Assembly: GCA_903929425.1 (NCBI GenBank)
Contig: CAIYUO010000032.1
Location: 1-45,480 of the forward strand
Direction: 5' to 3'
DNA from: an uncultured Bacteroidota bacterium
GTDB taxonomy: Bacteria > Bacteroidota > Bacteroidia > Chitinophagales > Chitinophagaceae
Length of the DNA stretch: 45,480 bases
This document shows positions 27,226 through 34,933 of this stretch, piece by piece. The translations under genes were made by a program, and so were the position numbers. Position 1 is the first letter of the stretch; every line of letters begins with the position of its first letter. The notes under the pieces are model-generated. The model did no database searches, was not told where the DNA came from, and was given only the letters and a program-made list of their open reading frames with translations.

Positions 27226-27873
27226 TTATTTTTTCGTCAACCAGTTTAATAATTTGCTTTGTTTTATTTTCATAAAACGTTCATACAATTTTGAATTTGT
27301 TTTGAACTCAGATGCAGTCACTTCAGGTGGATGCTCGCTTTTTGGCTCCAACAACATGGCCGTACACATACAATTTTTTCGATCTTTGCTCATTAAAATT
27401 TCATAATTCACGCAACTTTTACAACCTGCCCAAAATTCTTCATCATCCGTTAACTCGCTATAGGTAACTGGTTCATAACCTAATTCACTGTTAATTTTCA
27501 TCACGGCTAACCCTGTTGTTAAACCAAATAATTTTGCATTTGGATATTTTTCTCTAGACAATTGAAAAATGGTTTGCTTAATTTTTTTTGCAATACCACT
27601 TTTTCTAAATTCAGGAGAAACAATCAATCCACTATTGGCTACGAACTGGCCGTGCTGCCAAGCTTCAATATAACAAAAGCCTACCCATGTTCCGTCTGCA
27701 GTATGTGCAATAACTGCTTTGCCTTCCTCGATTTTTTTAGCAACGTATTCAGGACTGCGTTTCGCAATACCTGTTCCACGCGCTTTTGCGGATGACGCCA
27801 TCTCGTCAGTAATGACAATTGAATAATGAACATCGCCACTATGGGCTACACGTACTATAATTTGCTGTTCCAA
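27226..27873 (-). CDS. GNAT acetyltransferase, probable N-acetylglutamate synthase of the arg operon
   Basis: 215 residues. The GNAT core includes GTWVGFCYIE, GLIVSPEFRKSGIAKKI (acetyl-CoA loop region) and LFGLTTGLAVMKINSELGYEP. First position in a complete arginine operon that has no argJ or long argA makes it the likely N-acetyl-glutamate (or succinyl-glutamate) synthase. C151-x-x-C154 and C168-x-C170 form a cysteine cluster after the core that ordinary GNATs lack. The start is TTG: TGA lies two codons upstream in frame and no ATG precedes the conserved region. The leader region directly precedes it. Confidence 0.8.
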   Translation of the reverse strand: MEQQIIVRVAHSGDVHYSIVITDEMASSAKARGTGIAKRSPEYVAKKIEEGKAVIAHTADGTWVGFCYIEAWQHGQFVANSGLIVSPEFRKSGIAKKIKQTIFQLSREKYPNAKLFGLTTGLAVMKINSELGYEPVTYSELTDDEEFWAGCKSCVNYEILMSKDRKNCMCTAMLLEPKSEHPPEVTASEFKTNSKLYERFMKIKQSKLLNWLTKK

Positions 27874-27937
27874 TGATCAATAAAATTTAAAAAAATGACA
27901 CTTCTGGCGTTTCTAGAAAATTTCGGGGCTTTTTCCA

Positions 27938-27973
27938 CTGATAGGGGCAATTGCCAACTGCTCGTCCTATCAG
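27938..27973 (-). promoter_or_regulatory. strong hairpin of the arg leader (attenuator-like)
   Basis: On the minus strand CTGATAGG (27973-27966) pairs perfectly with CCTATCAG (27945-27938). Inside, GCAGTT pairs with AATTGC around GGC (one G-U). The TGA stop of the leader ORF lies in the 5' arm. A sequence at 28020-28013 (CCCATCAG) can compete for that arm. No T run directly follows, so termination at this hairpin is not proven; it may act otherwise. Confidence 0.6.
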
Positions 27974-28089
27974 AATCCACGTCGCGGTGAAAATCTAACC
28001 GCAAGCGGCAACCTGATGGGGCTGTTCAATACAAGAACCGGTGCAAAATTTGCACACGTCATTAAGATATGTTGTTGGTCCTTTTTCAT
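27970..28089 (-). CDS. putative arginine leader peptide, 39 residues
   Basis: ATG at 28089-28087, TGA at 27972-27970, preceded by TAGGAATTTATAA. The peptide carries four Arg residues (26, 32, 36, 37) using AGG, AGA, CGA and CGT; the tandem RR is two codons before the stop (SPRRGF). Arg makes up 4 of the last 14 residues. It sits directly upstream of a full arginine operon and its 3' end overlaps the strong hairpin, the classic layout of amino-acid attenuation. Small hairpins lie at 27984-28002 (GCGGT/ACCGC) and 28041-28055 (GTGCAAA/TTTGCAC), both inside the ORF. No homologue can be checked here. Confidence 0.6.
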   Translation of the reverse strand: MKKDQQHILMTCANFAPVLVLNSPIRLPLAVRFSPRRGF

Positions 28090-28150
28090 TTATAAATTCC
28101 TACTGTAAGAAATAGGACGTAAAAGTATAAAATTATTAAACAAAATGAGG

Positions 28151-28241
28151 CCATTAAGCCTTATAATTTAGGCATTGCAGCCTTAAACAGCCAAAATTAG
28201 GCTTAAAATAATAGTTGTTAGTATTTTTTGGGGCTTAATGG
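28151..28241. promoter_or_regulatory. cluster of GGCTTAA/TTAAGCC half-sites, probable operator region
   Basis: CCATTAAGCC at 28151-28160 and its exact inverted copy GGCTTAATGG at 28232-28241 flank further related half-sites: GCCTTA 28158-28163, TTAGGC 28168-28173, GCCTTAA 28180-28186 and TTAGGCTTAA 28197-28206. The last site lies directly upstream of the -7 element of the YHS gene. A shared regulator of both divergent transcripts is inferred. Confidence 0.5.
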
Positions 28242-28245
28242 TTCG

Positions 28246-28253
28246 TATTTTTG
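28246..28253 (+). promoter_or_regulatory. -7 element of the YHS lipoprotein gene
   Basis: TATTTTTG (TAnnTTTG) 25 bases before the ATG at 28279. A TTTG at 28227-28230 is only 15 bases upstream, shorter than the usual spacing. Confidence 0.5.
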
Positions 28254-28278
28254 TAATTAAAATTCAAAACACCACATC

Positions 28279-28590
28279 ATGAAAAAAATAATTGGATCTA
28301 CATTAATAGGTGCATGTTTACTATTTGAAGCATGTGGCAATCCAACAACAGATGCAATGGGAAATGATACAGCGACAGCTAGCATGGCAATGGATACAAT
28401 GTCTACTAAAACATATGAGGTAAGTTTAGTAAACAATAAAAAAGATCCTACTTGCGGAATGCCAGTGACAGCAGGAATATCAGATACAGCTCATTATGAA
28501 AAATATGTTTTGGGATTTTGTTCAAAAGAATGCAAGGATGAATTTTTGAAAAATCCTAAAGCAGCCATTGCAGCTGCAGAATTGAAATAG
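28279..28590 (+). CDS. YHS-domain lipoprotein
   Basis: 103 residues. Lipoprotein signal with lipobox FEAC (Cys19), a Thr/Met-rich linker (about 20-50), and a YHS domain: DPTCGMPVTAGISDTAHYEKYVLGFCSKECKDEFLKNP. The three Cys of CGM and FCSKEC are the usual metal-binding residues of copper-handling YHS proteins. It probably binds metal at the cell envelope; the metal is not known. It diverges from the arg operon and is followed by the convergent SNF2 gene, so it is a single-gene unit. Confidence 0.85.
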   Translation: MKKIIGSTLIGACLLFEACGNPTTDAMGNDTATASMAMDTMSTKTYEVSLVNNKKDPTCGMPVTAGISDTAHYEKYVLGFCSKECKDEFLKNPKAAIAAAELK

Positions 28591-28634
28591 CAATTAATAA
28601 AATGGCGTATTTATTTAGTAAGCGATTTAATAAA

Positions 28635-31600
28635 CTAACTAAATAAGTATGCTATATCGTCTTTGGTCAAGGACTTAACAAATCCTTCTTCGTCGGAAAT
28701 TAATTCCTTGGCCAAAGACCTTTTACGATCTTGTAATTTCAATATTTTATCTTCCACTGTATCATTACAAATCATTCGATATGCAAAAATATTTTTTGTT
28801 TGTCCTATTCTGTGTGTTCTATCAATGGCTTGTTGTTCAACTGCTGGATTCCACCAAGGATCAACTATGTAAACGTAATCCGCTGCTGTTAAGTTTAAAC
28901 CTACACCACCCGCTTTGAGTGAAATCAGAAACACCCTACAGTTGGCATCATTTTGGAAACGCTCAATTGCTTTTTCTCTTTCTTGAATGGTACTACCGCC
29001 ATCAAAATACTCGTAATCAATGCCTAGTTTAGTAAGTTGTTCTTTAATTAAAGAAAGCATTCCTAAAAATTGAGAAAAGACCAATGCTTTATGATCACCA
29101 ATGTTCTCGGCTATTTCACGTGTTAATTCATTTAATTTAACTGAATCGTTTGGATAGTTTTCATCTTTGATAATGGCTGGGCTATCACAAATTTGTCTCA
29201 ACTTCATTAAACCTTGTAATATGGATAATTGTGATTTTTGAATTCCTTTTTCTTCCACCATGCCAATTAATTTGTCACGATAATCATTACGATAAGCTTC
29301 ATATATTTTACGCTGCGATGCACCCATTTCACAATACAAAACCATTTCCTGCTTTTCTGGCAAGTCTTTGGCAACCTGCTCCTTTGTACGTCTTAAAATA
29401 AATGGGAAAACAAACTTTCTTAAATGTTCTTTTTGTTCTTTTTCGTCAAACTTGTCAATTGGCATTGAGAAGTTATGTTTGAAATATTCTACTGTTCCTA
29501 ACATTCCAGGATTCAGAAAATTCATTTGCGCATAAATATCAAAAGTAATGTTTTGCAACGGTGTACCACTTAAACACAACTTATTGGTGGCTTGTAATAA
29601 ACAGGCGGCCTTAGTAACTTTACTAGAAGGATTTTTAATGGCTTGGCTTTCATCTAATATGACATAATCAAATTTTACCTCGCTAAACATTTTAATATCA
29701 CTTCTTAAAGTGCCATAAGTAGTAATGATAACTTCAACAGGATCCTTAAACAATTGATTTTTAGTTCTCGTTCCGCCATGATGAAGTTGAAAAGTCAAAC
29801 TAGGTGTAAACTTTTTTAATTCATTCTGCCAGTTGAATAATAAGGTCGTTGGACAAACTACTAAAGCAAGTAGTTTCCCATTTTTTTCTTTTAAATGTTG
29901 TAGGAACGATAAGGTTTGAATTGTTTTTCCCAATCCCATGTCATCCGCTAATATGCCACCCCATTGGACATCATGCAAATAATTTAACCATTGAAAACCA
30001 CTCACCTGATAAGGTCTTAAAATGGGTGTTAAATGATTTGGTGGCGCAACATCAGCGATCGAATACTTTTCCCTTATTTTTTCATACTTGCCCTCTAATT
30101 GAAAAATTAATTCTTCCTCGTCTCTTTGTTCATATAATTCATCTAAAATAGAAAAATGATACTTACTCAACTTTAAATTATCAGTTTTACCCTCTCCTAC
30201 TTTAAACAATAAGGAATATTTATTCAACCATTTTTCTGGCAAGACACCTAAACTACCATCTTTCAACGGCACATATTGTTGCTTATTCGCCAACATATTT
30301 TTAATATCCTGTACCGTTACTTTTTGTTCTCCAAAGGAAATTTCCACTTTAGCGTCAAACCAATCCGTGTTGCTACTAATGTATAATTTAGTAGAAGGTT
30401 TTGCAGTATTGAATTTGAACTGCTTTAAATTTTCAGATCCAAATAAGGCAATTTGCTTTTCCTTTAGTTTGTCTATAAATAAAAAGAACCAATTATTTTT
30501 AAGTACTTCGGCTCCTTTTAACGCTAAAATATTTCCTTCATTCGGCCTAATAAATCCAGAATGGAGCTGTTCAATGATATTTAACAATGATCTTTCTTCT
30601 GCCAAATCTCTTTCTAAAATAACAATTTTATCATCTTTTTGTTGAATGACTGAAGGACCTTCATCAATGGTTACAATGATGCCGTTGTAATTATATATAG
30701 GCTCAAATATTAAATAATCACGATCTTCTTTTAAAATAATTTGCAGCTGAGGCTTTATTCCTTTTAATTTCTCCTGTTTTACATTTCCTAATTCAACAGC
30801 ATACAATTTTGATAAAGGTAAAAGGGTGTCTTTTAAGTATGCTGGCCAATTAGCTAAATCAACTTCATTAAATCCAGTAGGCATAAACTGCTCAACCCAG
30901 TTTACGTCGGCTCGATTTTTCCAAGTGAAAAACTGATGATGATATTGGAAAATATAATGTGATTTAGCAAGATTATCAGCTAGCGAAATGTTACCCTCTG
31001 GTAATTTTACATGTGCGTAAATAATGTATTTGTTAGCGTCCTTTTCAACTTTGAAGCTTGGCTGTATCGGATTAAATACGAGTTCTGCCTTTTGTAAATT
31101 TGCTGTATTAAAAGGTTTGCTAGAAGGTAAATGAAAATTAAATGGATGCTCAGAAATGTCCCTCCATAATTTTTCTAATTTAGGATGCATGTATTCCTGA
31201 ATCAATTCCTTGGTTTCAGTTGGTAAACTTTCATCATCACTATTTAAAATGGTATCCCAAATTCCCTGGAATGGTGAATTTTTATTCAAATATTTAGTGA
31301 TTTCACTTGATTGCAGTTTTCTTACCAACTGCAATAAATTTTGATCTTCCTCCTTTGCATCAGCAGGTATAATAAATTTTTGTGTGTCCACTTTTTCCAC
31401 CTTACCTACAAAGGCAGTCCCTTGTTCATTAACTTCACCCTTAATCACATTTAATGATAGATAAGGGTATTCATTAGTGATTTGTTGAATCACTAAACCC
31501 AATCTTTCAACTGTTTTTGCTACTTTATTTTCATTACTACCATCCTCTTCAATATCCCAATCATTCGATTTGGGTAATTTTCGCATGGTGGCAACCGATC

Positions 31601-32399
31601 CACCGTTTACTTTTTGAATACGATCATCCAATACCTTTAAAAAGGGCTTACCATCATGATACGTGAACTCAAATTTATCTTCAATATAATCATTCAATGA
31701 ATAACCATAGAGTGCTAATAATTTATTTTTTTCTCTATCCCAATTTCGAATGGTCTCAAAATAGTCGGCACCTTTTAATTGGAATAATTGTAAAACCAAC
31801 ATGGTTTTATGAATACACAAAGGATACTCGGTTTCACTTAAACAATTACAGGCAGTATCAAAAAAACGTTCTTCATTTTTTTGTATTATGATATGATAAT
31901 TTTTCCCGTTTTCATTTAATTCAGCAACCACTTTTTCATTTGCACTTTCAATAATGTGTGGCCTATTGGATTTTAAAGCTGTTTCAGCTTGCTCAAAAGT
32001 ATTTTTTGAACAAAGCATTCTAATCATTTTTAAATCCAACGTCTTTGTTCTCAATTGCGTATGTGTTGTTACATACGAAGCTTGCTTATAGTCTAGTAAA
32101 TTTTTATCTAATAAATCTTGCACAAAGAATAAGGCAGCTGCTTTATGCCTACATACTTCTGATAAATTGTATGGGCATCCACAACGTAAGGATAAAGTAG
32201 CAGGACTTTTAAAATTTTCAATGGTTACTTTATAATAAGTACTATAACCGTCATCCTTTACACGACAAAATATACTCCCTAACAGGGGGTCAAATTTTAC
32301 CAATTCGATATTTTTAAGCGCAAAAATTTTCTTTCCGCGTCTAATTACCTCTTCGGTTCCGTAGCTGTAAATATGTTTAACTAAATAGGGTAATGCCAT
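28635..32399 (-). CDS. SNF2-family helicase with two SWIM zinc motifs
   Basis: 1254 residues. N-terminal zinc motifs: C73-x-C75-x7-C83-x-H85 (SWIM) and a second, C184-x-C186-x8-C195-x-H197. A long middle region is typical of bacterial SNF2 proteins. The C-terminal motor has motif I DDMGLGKTIQT, motif II DESQ, and motif VI QAIDRTHRIGQT. Members are DNA translocases thought to act on protein-DNA complexes or stalled RNA polymerase; the exact role here is unknown. It has its own -7 element and a small hairpin in the leader. Confidence 0.93.
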   Translation of the reverse strand: MALPYLVKHIYSYGTEEVIRRGKKIFALKNIELVKFDPLLGSIFCRVKDDGYSTYYKVTIENFKSPATLSLRCGCPYNLSEVCRHKAAALFFVQDLLDKNLLDYKQASYVTTHTQLRTKTLDLKMIRMLCSKNTFEQAETALKSNRPHIIESANEKVVAELNENGKNYHIIIQKNEERFFDTACNCLSETEYPLCIHKTMLVLQLFQLKGADYFETIRNWDREKNKLLALYGYSLNDYIEDKFEFTYHDGKPFLKVLDDRIQKVNGGSVATMRKLPKSNDWDIEEDGSNENKVAKTVERLGLVIQQITNEYPYLSLNVIKGEVNEQGTAFVGKVEKVDTQKFIIPADAKEEDQNLLQLVRKLQSSEITKYLNKNSPFQGIWDTILNSDDESLPTETKELIQEYMHPKLEKLWRDISEHPFNFHLPSSKPFNTANLQKAELVFNPIQPSFKVEKDANKYIIYAHVKLPEGNISLADNLAKSHYIFQYHHQFFTWKNRADVNWVEQFMPTGFNEVDLANWPAYLKDTLLPLSKLYAVELGNVKQEKLKGIKPQLQIILKEDRDYLIFEPIYNYNGIIVTIDEGPSVIQQKDDKIVILERDLAEERSLLNIIEQLHSGFIRPNEGNILALKGAEVLKNNWFFLFIDKLKEKQIALFGSENLKQFKFNTAKPSTKLYISSNTDWFDAKVEISFGEQKVTVQDIKNMLANKQQYVPLKDGSLGVLPEKWLNKYSLLFKVGEGKTDNLKLSKYHFSILDELYEQRDEEELIFQLEGKYEKIREKYSIADVAPPNHLTPILRPYQVSGFQWLNYLHDVQWGGILADDMGLGKTIQTLSFLQHLKEKNGKLLALVVCPTTLLFNWQNELKKFTPSLTFQLHHGGTRTKNQLFKDPVEVIITTYGTLRSDIKMFSEVKFDYVILDESQAIKNPSSKVTKAACLLQATNKLCLSGTPLQNITFDIYAQMNFLNPGMLGTVEYFKHNFSMPIDKFDEKEQKEHLRKFVFPFILRRTKEQVAKDLPEKQEMVLYCEMGASQRKIYEAYRNDYRDKLIGMVEEKGIQKSQLSILQGLMKLRQICDSPAIIKDENYPNDSVKLNELTREIAENIGDHKALVFSQFLGMLSLIKEQLTKLGIDYEYFDGGSTIQEREKAIERFQNDANCRVFLISLKAGGVGLNLTAADYVYIVDPWWNPAVEQQAIDRTHRIGQTKNIFAYRMICNDTVEDKILKLQDRKRSLAKELISDEEGFVKSLTKDDIAYLFS

Positions 32400-32437
32400 A
32401 ATTGATGCAAAATTTCCCTTTTGAAAAGGGCAATTTG

Positions 32438-32445
32438 CAAATGTA
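32438..32445 (-). promoter_or_regulatory. -7 element of the SNF2 gene
   Basis: TACATTTG on the minus strand, 38 bases before the ATG. A CCCTTTT/AAAAGGG palindrome lies between it and the start (32416-32430). Confidence 0.5.
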
Positions 32446-32473
32446 CGGAATTGCAGGCTATTTTCCCATATTC

Positions 32474-33211
32474 TTATGCCCCATTAATCAGTGCACCGTC
32501 TTTATAAATGGGCAGGCATGGAGCTGTATCCCTTGAAACACAATAAAGCATATCAGCTTCTAGTCCATAAGCTGCTAATCTATGCCAATGTGTAAGGGTT
32601 TTTATATATTCTGGTAAATGATCCTTTTGTTGATTATATAATTGATTTGCCATAAAGCTGCTATCACAGTGAATCGTAAAACTATCCTTTACTGCTTCAA
32701 TAACTGCGCCAGCAAATAATGTATCCTCAATATTGAATCGATTCTTCCAACCCGAACATCCTAAAATGACTGGAGCATTTTGTGCTTTTAAATAGGTGAT
32801 TACATTTGACAAATTTGGGAAAGATCCAGTAATGACATCTTGGGCACCCATTTTCAATGCCATATGTAACAATTTTGTTCCATTTGTTGTGGTAATAACT
32901 AATGTTTTGTTTTCAATAAAGGAACGTGGATATTCAGAAGGAGAATTTCCATAGGCTAATCCTGGAATAATTTTACCATCGCGCTCACCCGCTGTGATGC
33001 CACCAGTTGCTTTACCCATTTCAATGCAGGCTTCTGCACTATCTACTGGAATAATTTTTAGGGCACCATTATATAATGCTGTTGCCATCGTTGAAGTAGC
33101 ACGAAATACATCAATGATGACAACAATACTATTTTTAATTTCATATAAATCTAATAACTGAGGAGTCAGTACGGTATGTAAACTTGGTTTAGATGAATTT
33201 TGCTTGCTCAT
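32474..33211 (-). CDS. 2-phosphosulfolactate phosphatase (ComB) family protein
   Basis: 245 residues. VVIIDVFRATSTMATALYNGA, TAGERDGKIIPGLAYGNSPSEY and LVITTTNGTKLLHMA are the signature blocks of the Mg-dependent ComB family. In methanogens ComB makes sulfolactate for coenzyme M. Bacteroidota do not make coenzyme M, so the substrate here is likely a related phospho-acid, possibly linked to sulfonates or sulfonolipids. That link is inference. It lies 21 bases after the ssb stop. Confidence 0.88.
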   Translation of the reverse strand: MSKQNSSKPSLHTVLTPQLLDLYEIKNSIVVIIDVFRATSTMATALYNGALKIIPVDSAEACIEMGKATGGITAGERDGKIIPGLAYGNSPSEYPRSFIENKTLVITTTNGTKLLHMALKMGAQDVITGSFPNLSNVITYLKAQNAPVILGCSGWKNRFNIEDTLFAGAVIEAVKDSFTIHCDSSFMANQLYNQQKDHLPEYIKTLTHWHRLAAYGLEADMLYCVSRDTAPCLPIYKDGALINGA

Positions 33212-33232
33212 GGTGCAAAGATACTAAACACA

Positions 33233-33589
33233 TTAACTTTTCAAGTCCAATTCCTTTTGTTTTGATAAAATTAAAATTTCATTTAAAATAATTTCTGTGC
33301 TCACTCTTTTGACTCCTAATTTATCGGTAAAAGCTTTATTAACGAGTCGGCCCTCGACTGCTACTTCAGCTCCTTTCGTAAGATACTTTTCAACATACAG
33401 TGCTAATTTTGACCACGCAACCAGCGTAAACCATTGTGTTTCATCCAACCACTCCCCTTTTTGATTTTTATACCTATCATTTACGGCCAATCTAATGCTT
33501 GCTAACTTTTTATCATCACCATACTTTTTTAATTCCGGATCAGCGCCTAAACGTCCAACCAATTGCACTTTGTTTTTAATTGCTTTCAT
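33233..33589 (-). CDS. ssb: single-stranded DNA-binding protein, short form
   Basis: 118 residues from ATG 33589 (MKAIKNKVQLVGRLGADPELK); the longer frame to 33622 has no family similarity. The OB fold shows LASIRLAVNDRYKNQKGEW, TQWFTLVAWSKLA, YLTKGAEVAVEGRL. It ends KQKELDLKS right after the OB fold: no disordered linker and no acidic DDDIPF-type tip, the part that recruits repair and replication partners. It may be a secondary SSB, as in competence or plasmid types. The ComB-like gene follows. Confidence 0.9.
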   Translation of the reverse strand: MKAIKNKVQLVGRLGADPELKKYGDDKKLASIRLAVNDRYKNQKGEWLDETQWFTLVAWSKLALYVEKYLTKGAEVAVEGRLVNKAFTDKLGVKRVSTEIILNEILILSKQKELDLKS

Positions 33590-33659
33590 GTTAATATTTT
33601 TTAATGAAATACAAAATTGCAATTCATAACATTATCAAAACACCGTATTTATACCTAAC

Positions 33660-33685
33660 AAAAAAAGGGACCGAGGCCCCTTTTT
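33660..33685 (-). terminator. intrinsic terminator after gcvT
   Basis: AAAAAGGG (33662-33669) pairs with CCCTTTTT (33678-33685); on the minus strand the stem runs into a 7-T run. It lies 27 bases past the gcvT stop and could also work on the other strand. Confidence 0.8.
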
Positions 33686-33712
33686 AATTTTTAAAATATG
33701 AATTTTAAAAAA

Positions 33713-34807
33713 TTACTTAAATGGAAATTTTACCACTACCGCTTTCACCAAGGTGTTTCGGATATCAATAAAAATTTCGGTACCCGCTTTTGCATGTTCA
33801 ACTGCCACATAGCCCATTCCTATTGCCTTACCAAGGCTTGGCGCTTGCGTACCAGATGTTACGGAGCCAATTTCATTTCCACTTGCATCCTTTATGATAT
33901 AATAATGACGAGGTATACCGCGATCAATCATTTCGAATCCAACTAATTTTTTAGACACTCCGTTTTCTTTTTGTGCTTTTAAAGCAGCAGCATTTGTAAA
34001 GTCTTTGGTGAATTTAGTAATCCAGCCCAAACCTGCTTCTAAAGGACTGGTCGTATCATCAATATCATTACCATATAAACAAAAACCCATTTCTAATCTT
34101 AAGGTGTCTCTTGCCCCTAAGCCAATAGGTTGAAGTCCATAAGCAGCACCAGCTGCAAATAATGCATCCCAAATTTTATTCGCATTATCATGTATGTCCT
34201 CAAAATATATTTCGACACCACCCGCGCCTGTATAACCTGTTGCACTAACTAATACATTTTCAATATCCAATAAAGTACCTTTCACAAAACTATAATAAGG
34301 GATATTTAAAACATCCATCGAAGTCATTGATTGCACAATTTTAGTTGCATTTGGACCTTGTACTGCAAGTAAAGCGGTTTTAGCACTTATATTATGCATC
34401 TCAACACCTTTTGTATTATGCTTGCTTACCCAGTTCCAATCCTTTTCAATGTTAGATGCATTCACCACCAGCATGTATGCTTTATTTTTCTCCATACAAT
34501 ACACTAATAAGTCGTCTACAATACCACCTGTTTCATTCGGGAAACAACTATACTGTGCTTTTCCATCTTCTAAAACCGAAGCGTCATTACTAGTTACTCG
34601 TTGAATTAAATCCAATGCATTTTCACCTTTTAAAACAAATTCTCCCATATGGCTTACATCAAATACGCCCGCCTTATTGCGCACAGCTGCATGCTCATCA
34701 TTTATACCCGTGTAACTAATGGGCATATTATAGCCAGCAAATGGGGCCATCTTAGCACCCAATGCGATGTGTTTACCAATAAACGGGGTATTTAAAACTT
34801 CACTCAT
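33713..34807 (-). CDS. gcvT: glycine cleavage system T protein (aminomethyltransferase)
   Basis: 364 residues. [29 protein letters not shown] at the N-terminus, the QRVTSNDAS block, [14 protein letters not shown] with the conserved glycines, and [18 protein letters not shown] are the GcvT signatures. It moves the methylene group from the H-protein-bound aminomethyl to tetrahydrofolate. gcvH and gcvP are not in the window. It is a single-gene unit with its own -7 element and terminator. Confidence 0.96.
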   Translation of the reverse strand: MSEVLNTPFIGKHIALGAKMAPFAGYNMPISYTGINDEHAAVRNKAGVFDVSHMGEFVLKGENALDLIQRVTSNDASVLEDGKAQYSCFPNETGGIVDDLLVYCMEKNKAYMLVVNASNIEKDWNWVSKHNTKGVEMHNISAKTALLAVQGPNATKIVQSMTSMDVLNIPYYSFVKGTLLDIENVLVSATGYTGAGGVEIYFEDIHDNANKIWDALFAAGAAYGLQPIGLGARDTLRLEMGFCLYGNDIDDTTSPLEAGLGWITKFTKDFTNAAALKAQKENGVSKKLVGFEMIDRGIPRHYYIIKDASGNEIGSVTSGTQAPSLGKAIGMGYVAVEHAKAGTEIFIDIRNTLVKAVVVKFPFK

Positions 34808-34824
34808 GTTAATTTGAATTTATG

Positions 34825-34832
34825 CAAATATA
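34825..34832 (-). promoter_or_regulatory. -7 element of gcvT
   Basis: TATATTTG on the minus strand, 17 bases before the ATG. Confidence 0.5.
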
Positions 34833-34850
34833 ATCAAAAAGGATACTAAA

Positions 34851-34882
34851 TAAAACACCCCCTTCTATTACAGAAAGGGGTG
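34851..34882 (-). terminator. intrinsic terminator after the PspC-domain gene
   Basis: On the minus strand CACCCCTTTCT pairs with AGAAGGGGGTG (one U-G pair) around a 5-base loop and is followed by TTTTATTT. It lies about 50 bases past the PspC gene stop and before the gcvT promoter. Confidence 0.8.
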
Positions 34883-34933
34883 ACATTCCAAAACTCAATC
34901 AAATTCATATTCAAAAATTAATACCTAATACGA

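Larger units (their letters stand above)
27874..28278. other. 405-base divergent control region between the arg operon and the YHS lipoprotein gene
   Basis: This stretch holds the arginine leader ORF with its hairpins (27938-28089), a T7 run on the minus strand at 27895-27889 just before the acetyltransferase gene, a cluster of GGCTTAA-type half-sites (28151-28241) and the -7 element of the lipoprotein gene (28246-28253). The leader part is visibly more GC-rich than the surrounding intergenic DNA. Confidence 0.85.

Noticed and set aside
27938..27973. Arg-leader hairpin as a plain intrinsic terminator
   Set aside because: No T run follows the stem; listed as a regulatory hairpin of uncertain mechanism instead.
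28605..28652. 15-bp inverted repeat between the YHS and SNF2 genes as a terminator
   Set aside because: Pairing is good (two G-U) but it is AT-rich, overlaps the SNF2 stop and has no T run, so I do not call it.
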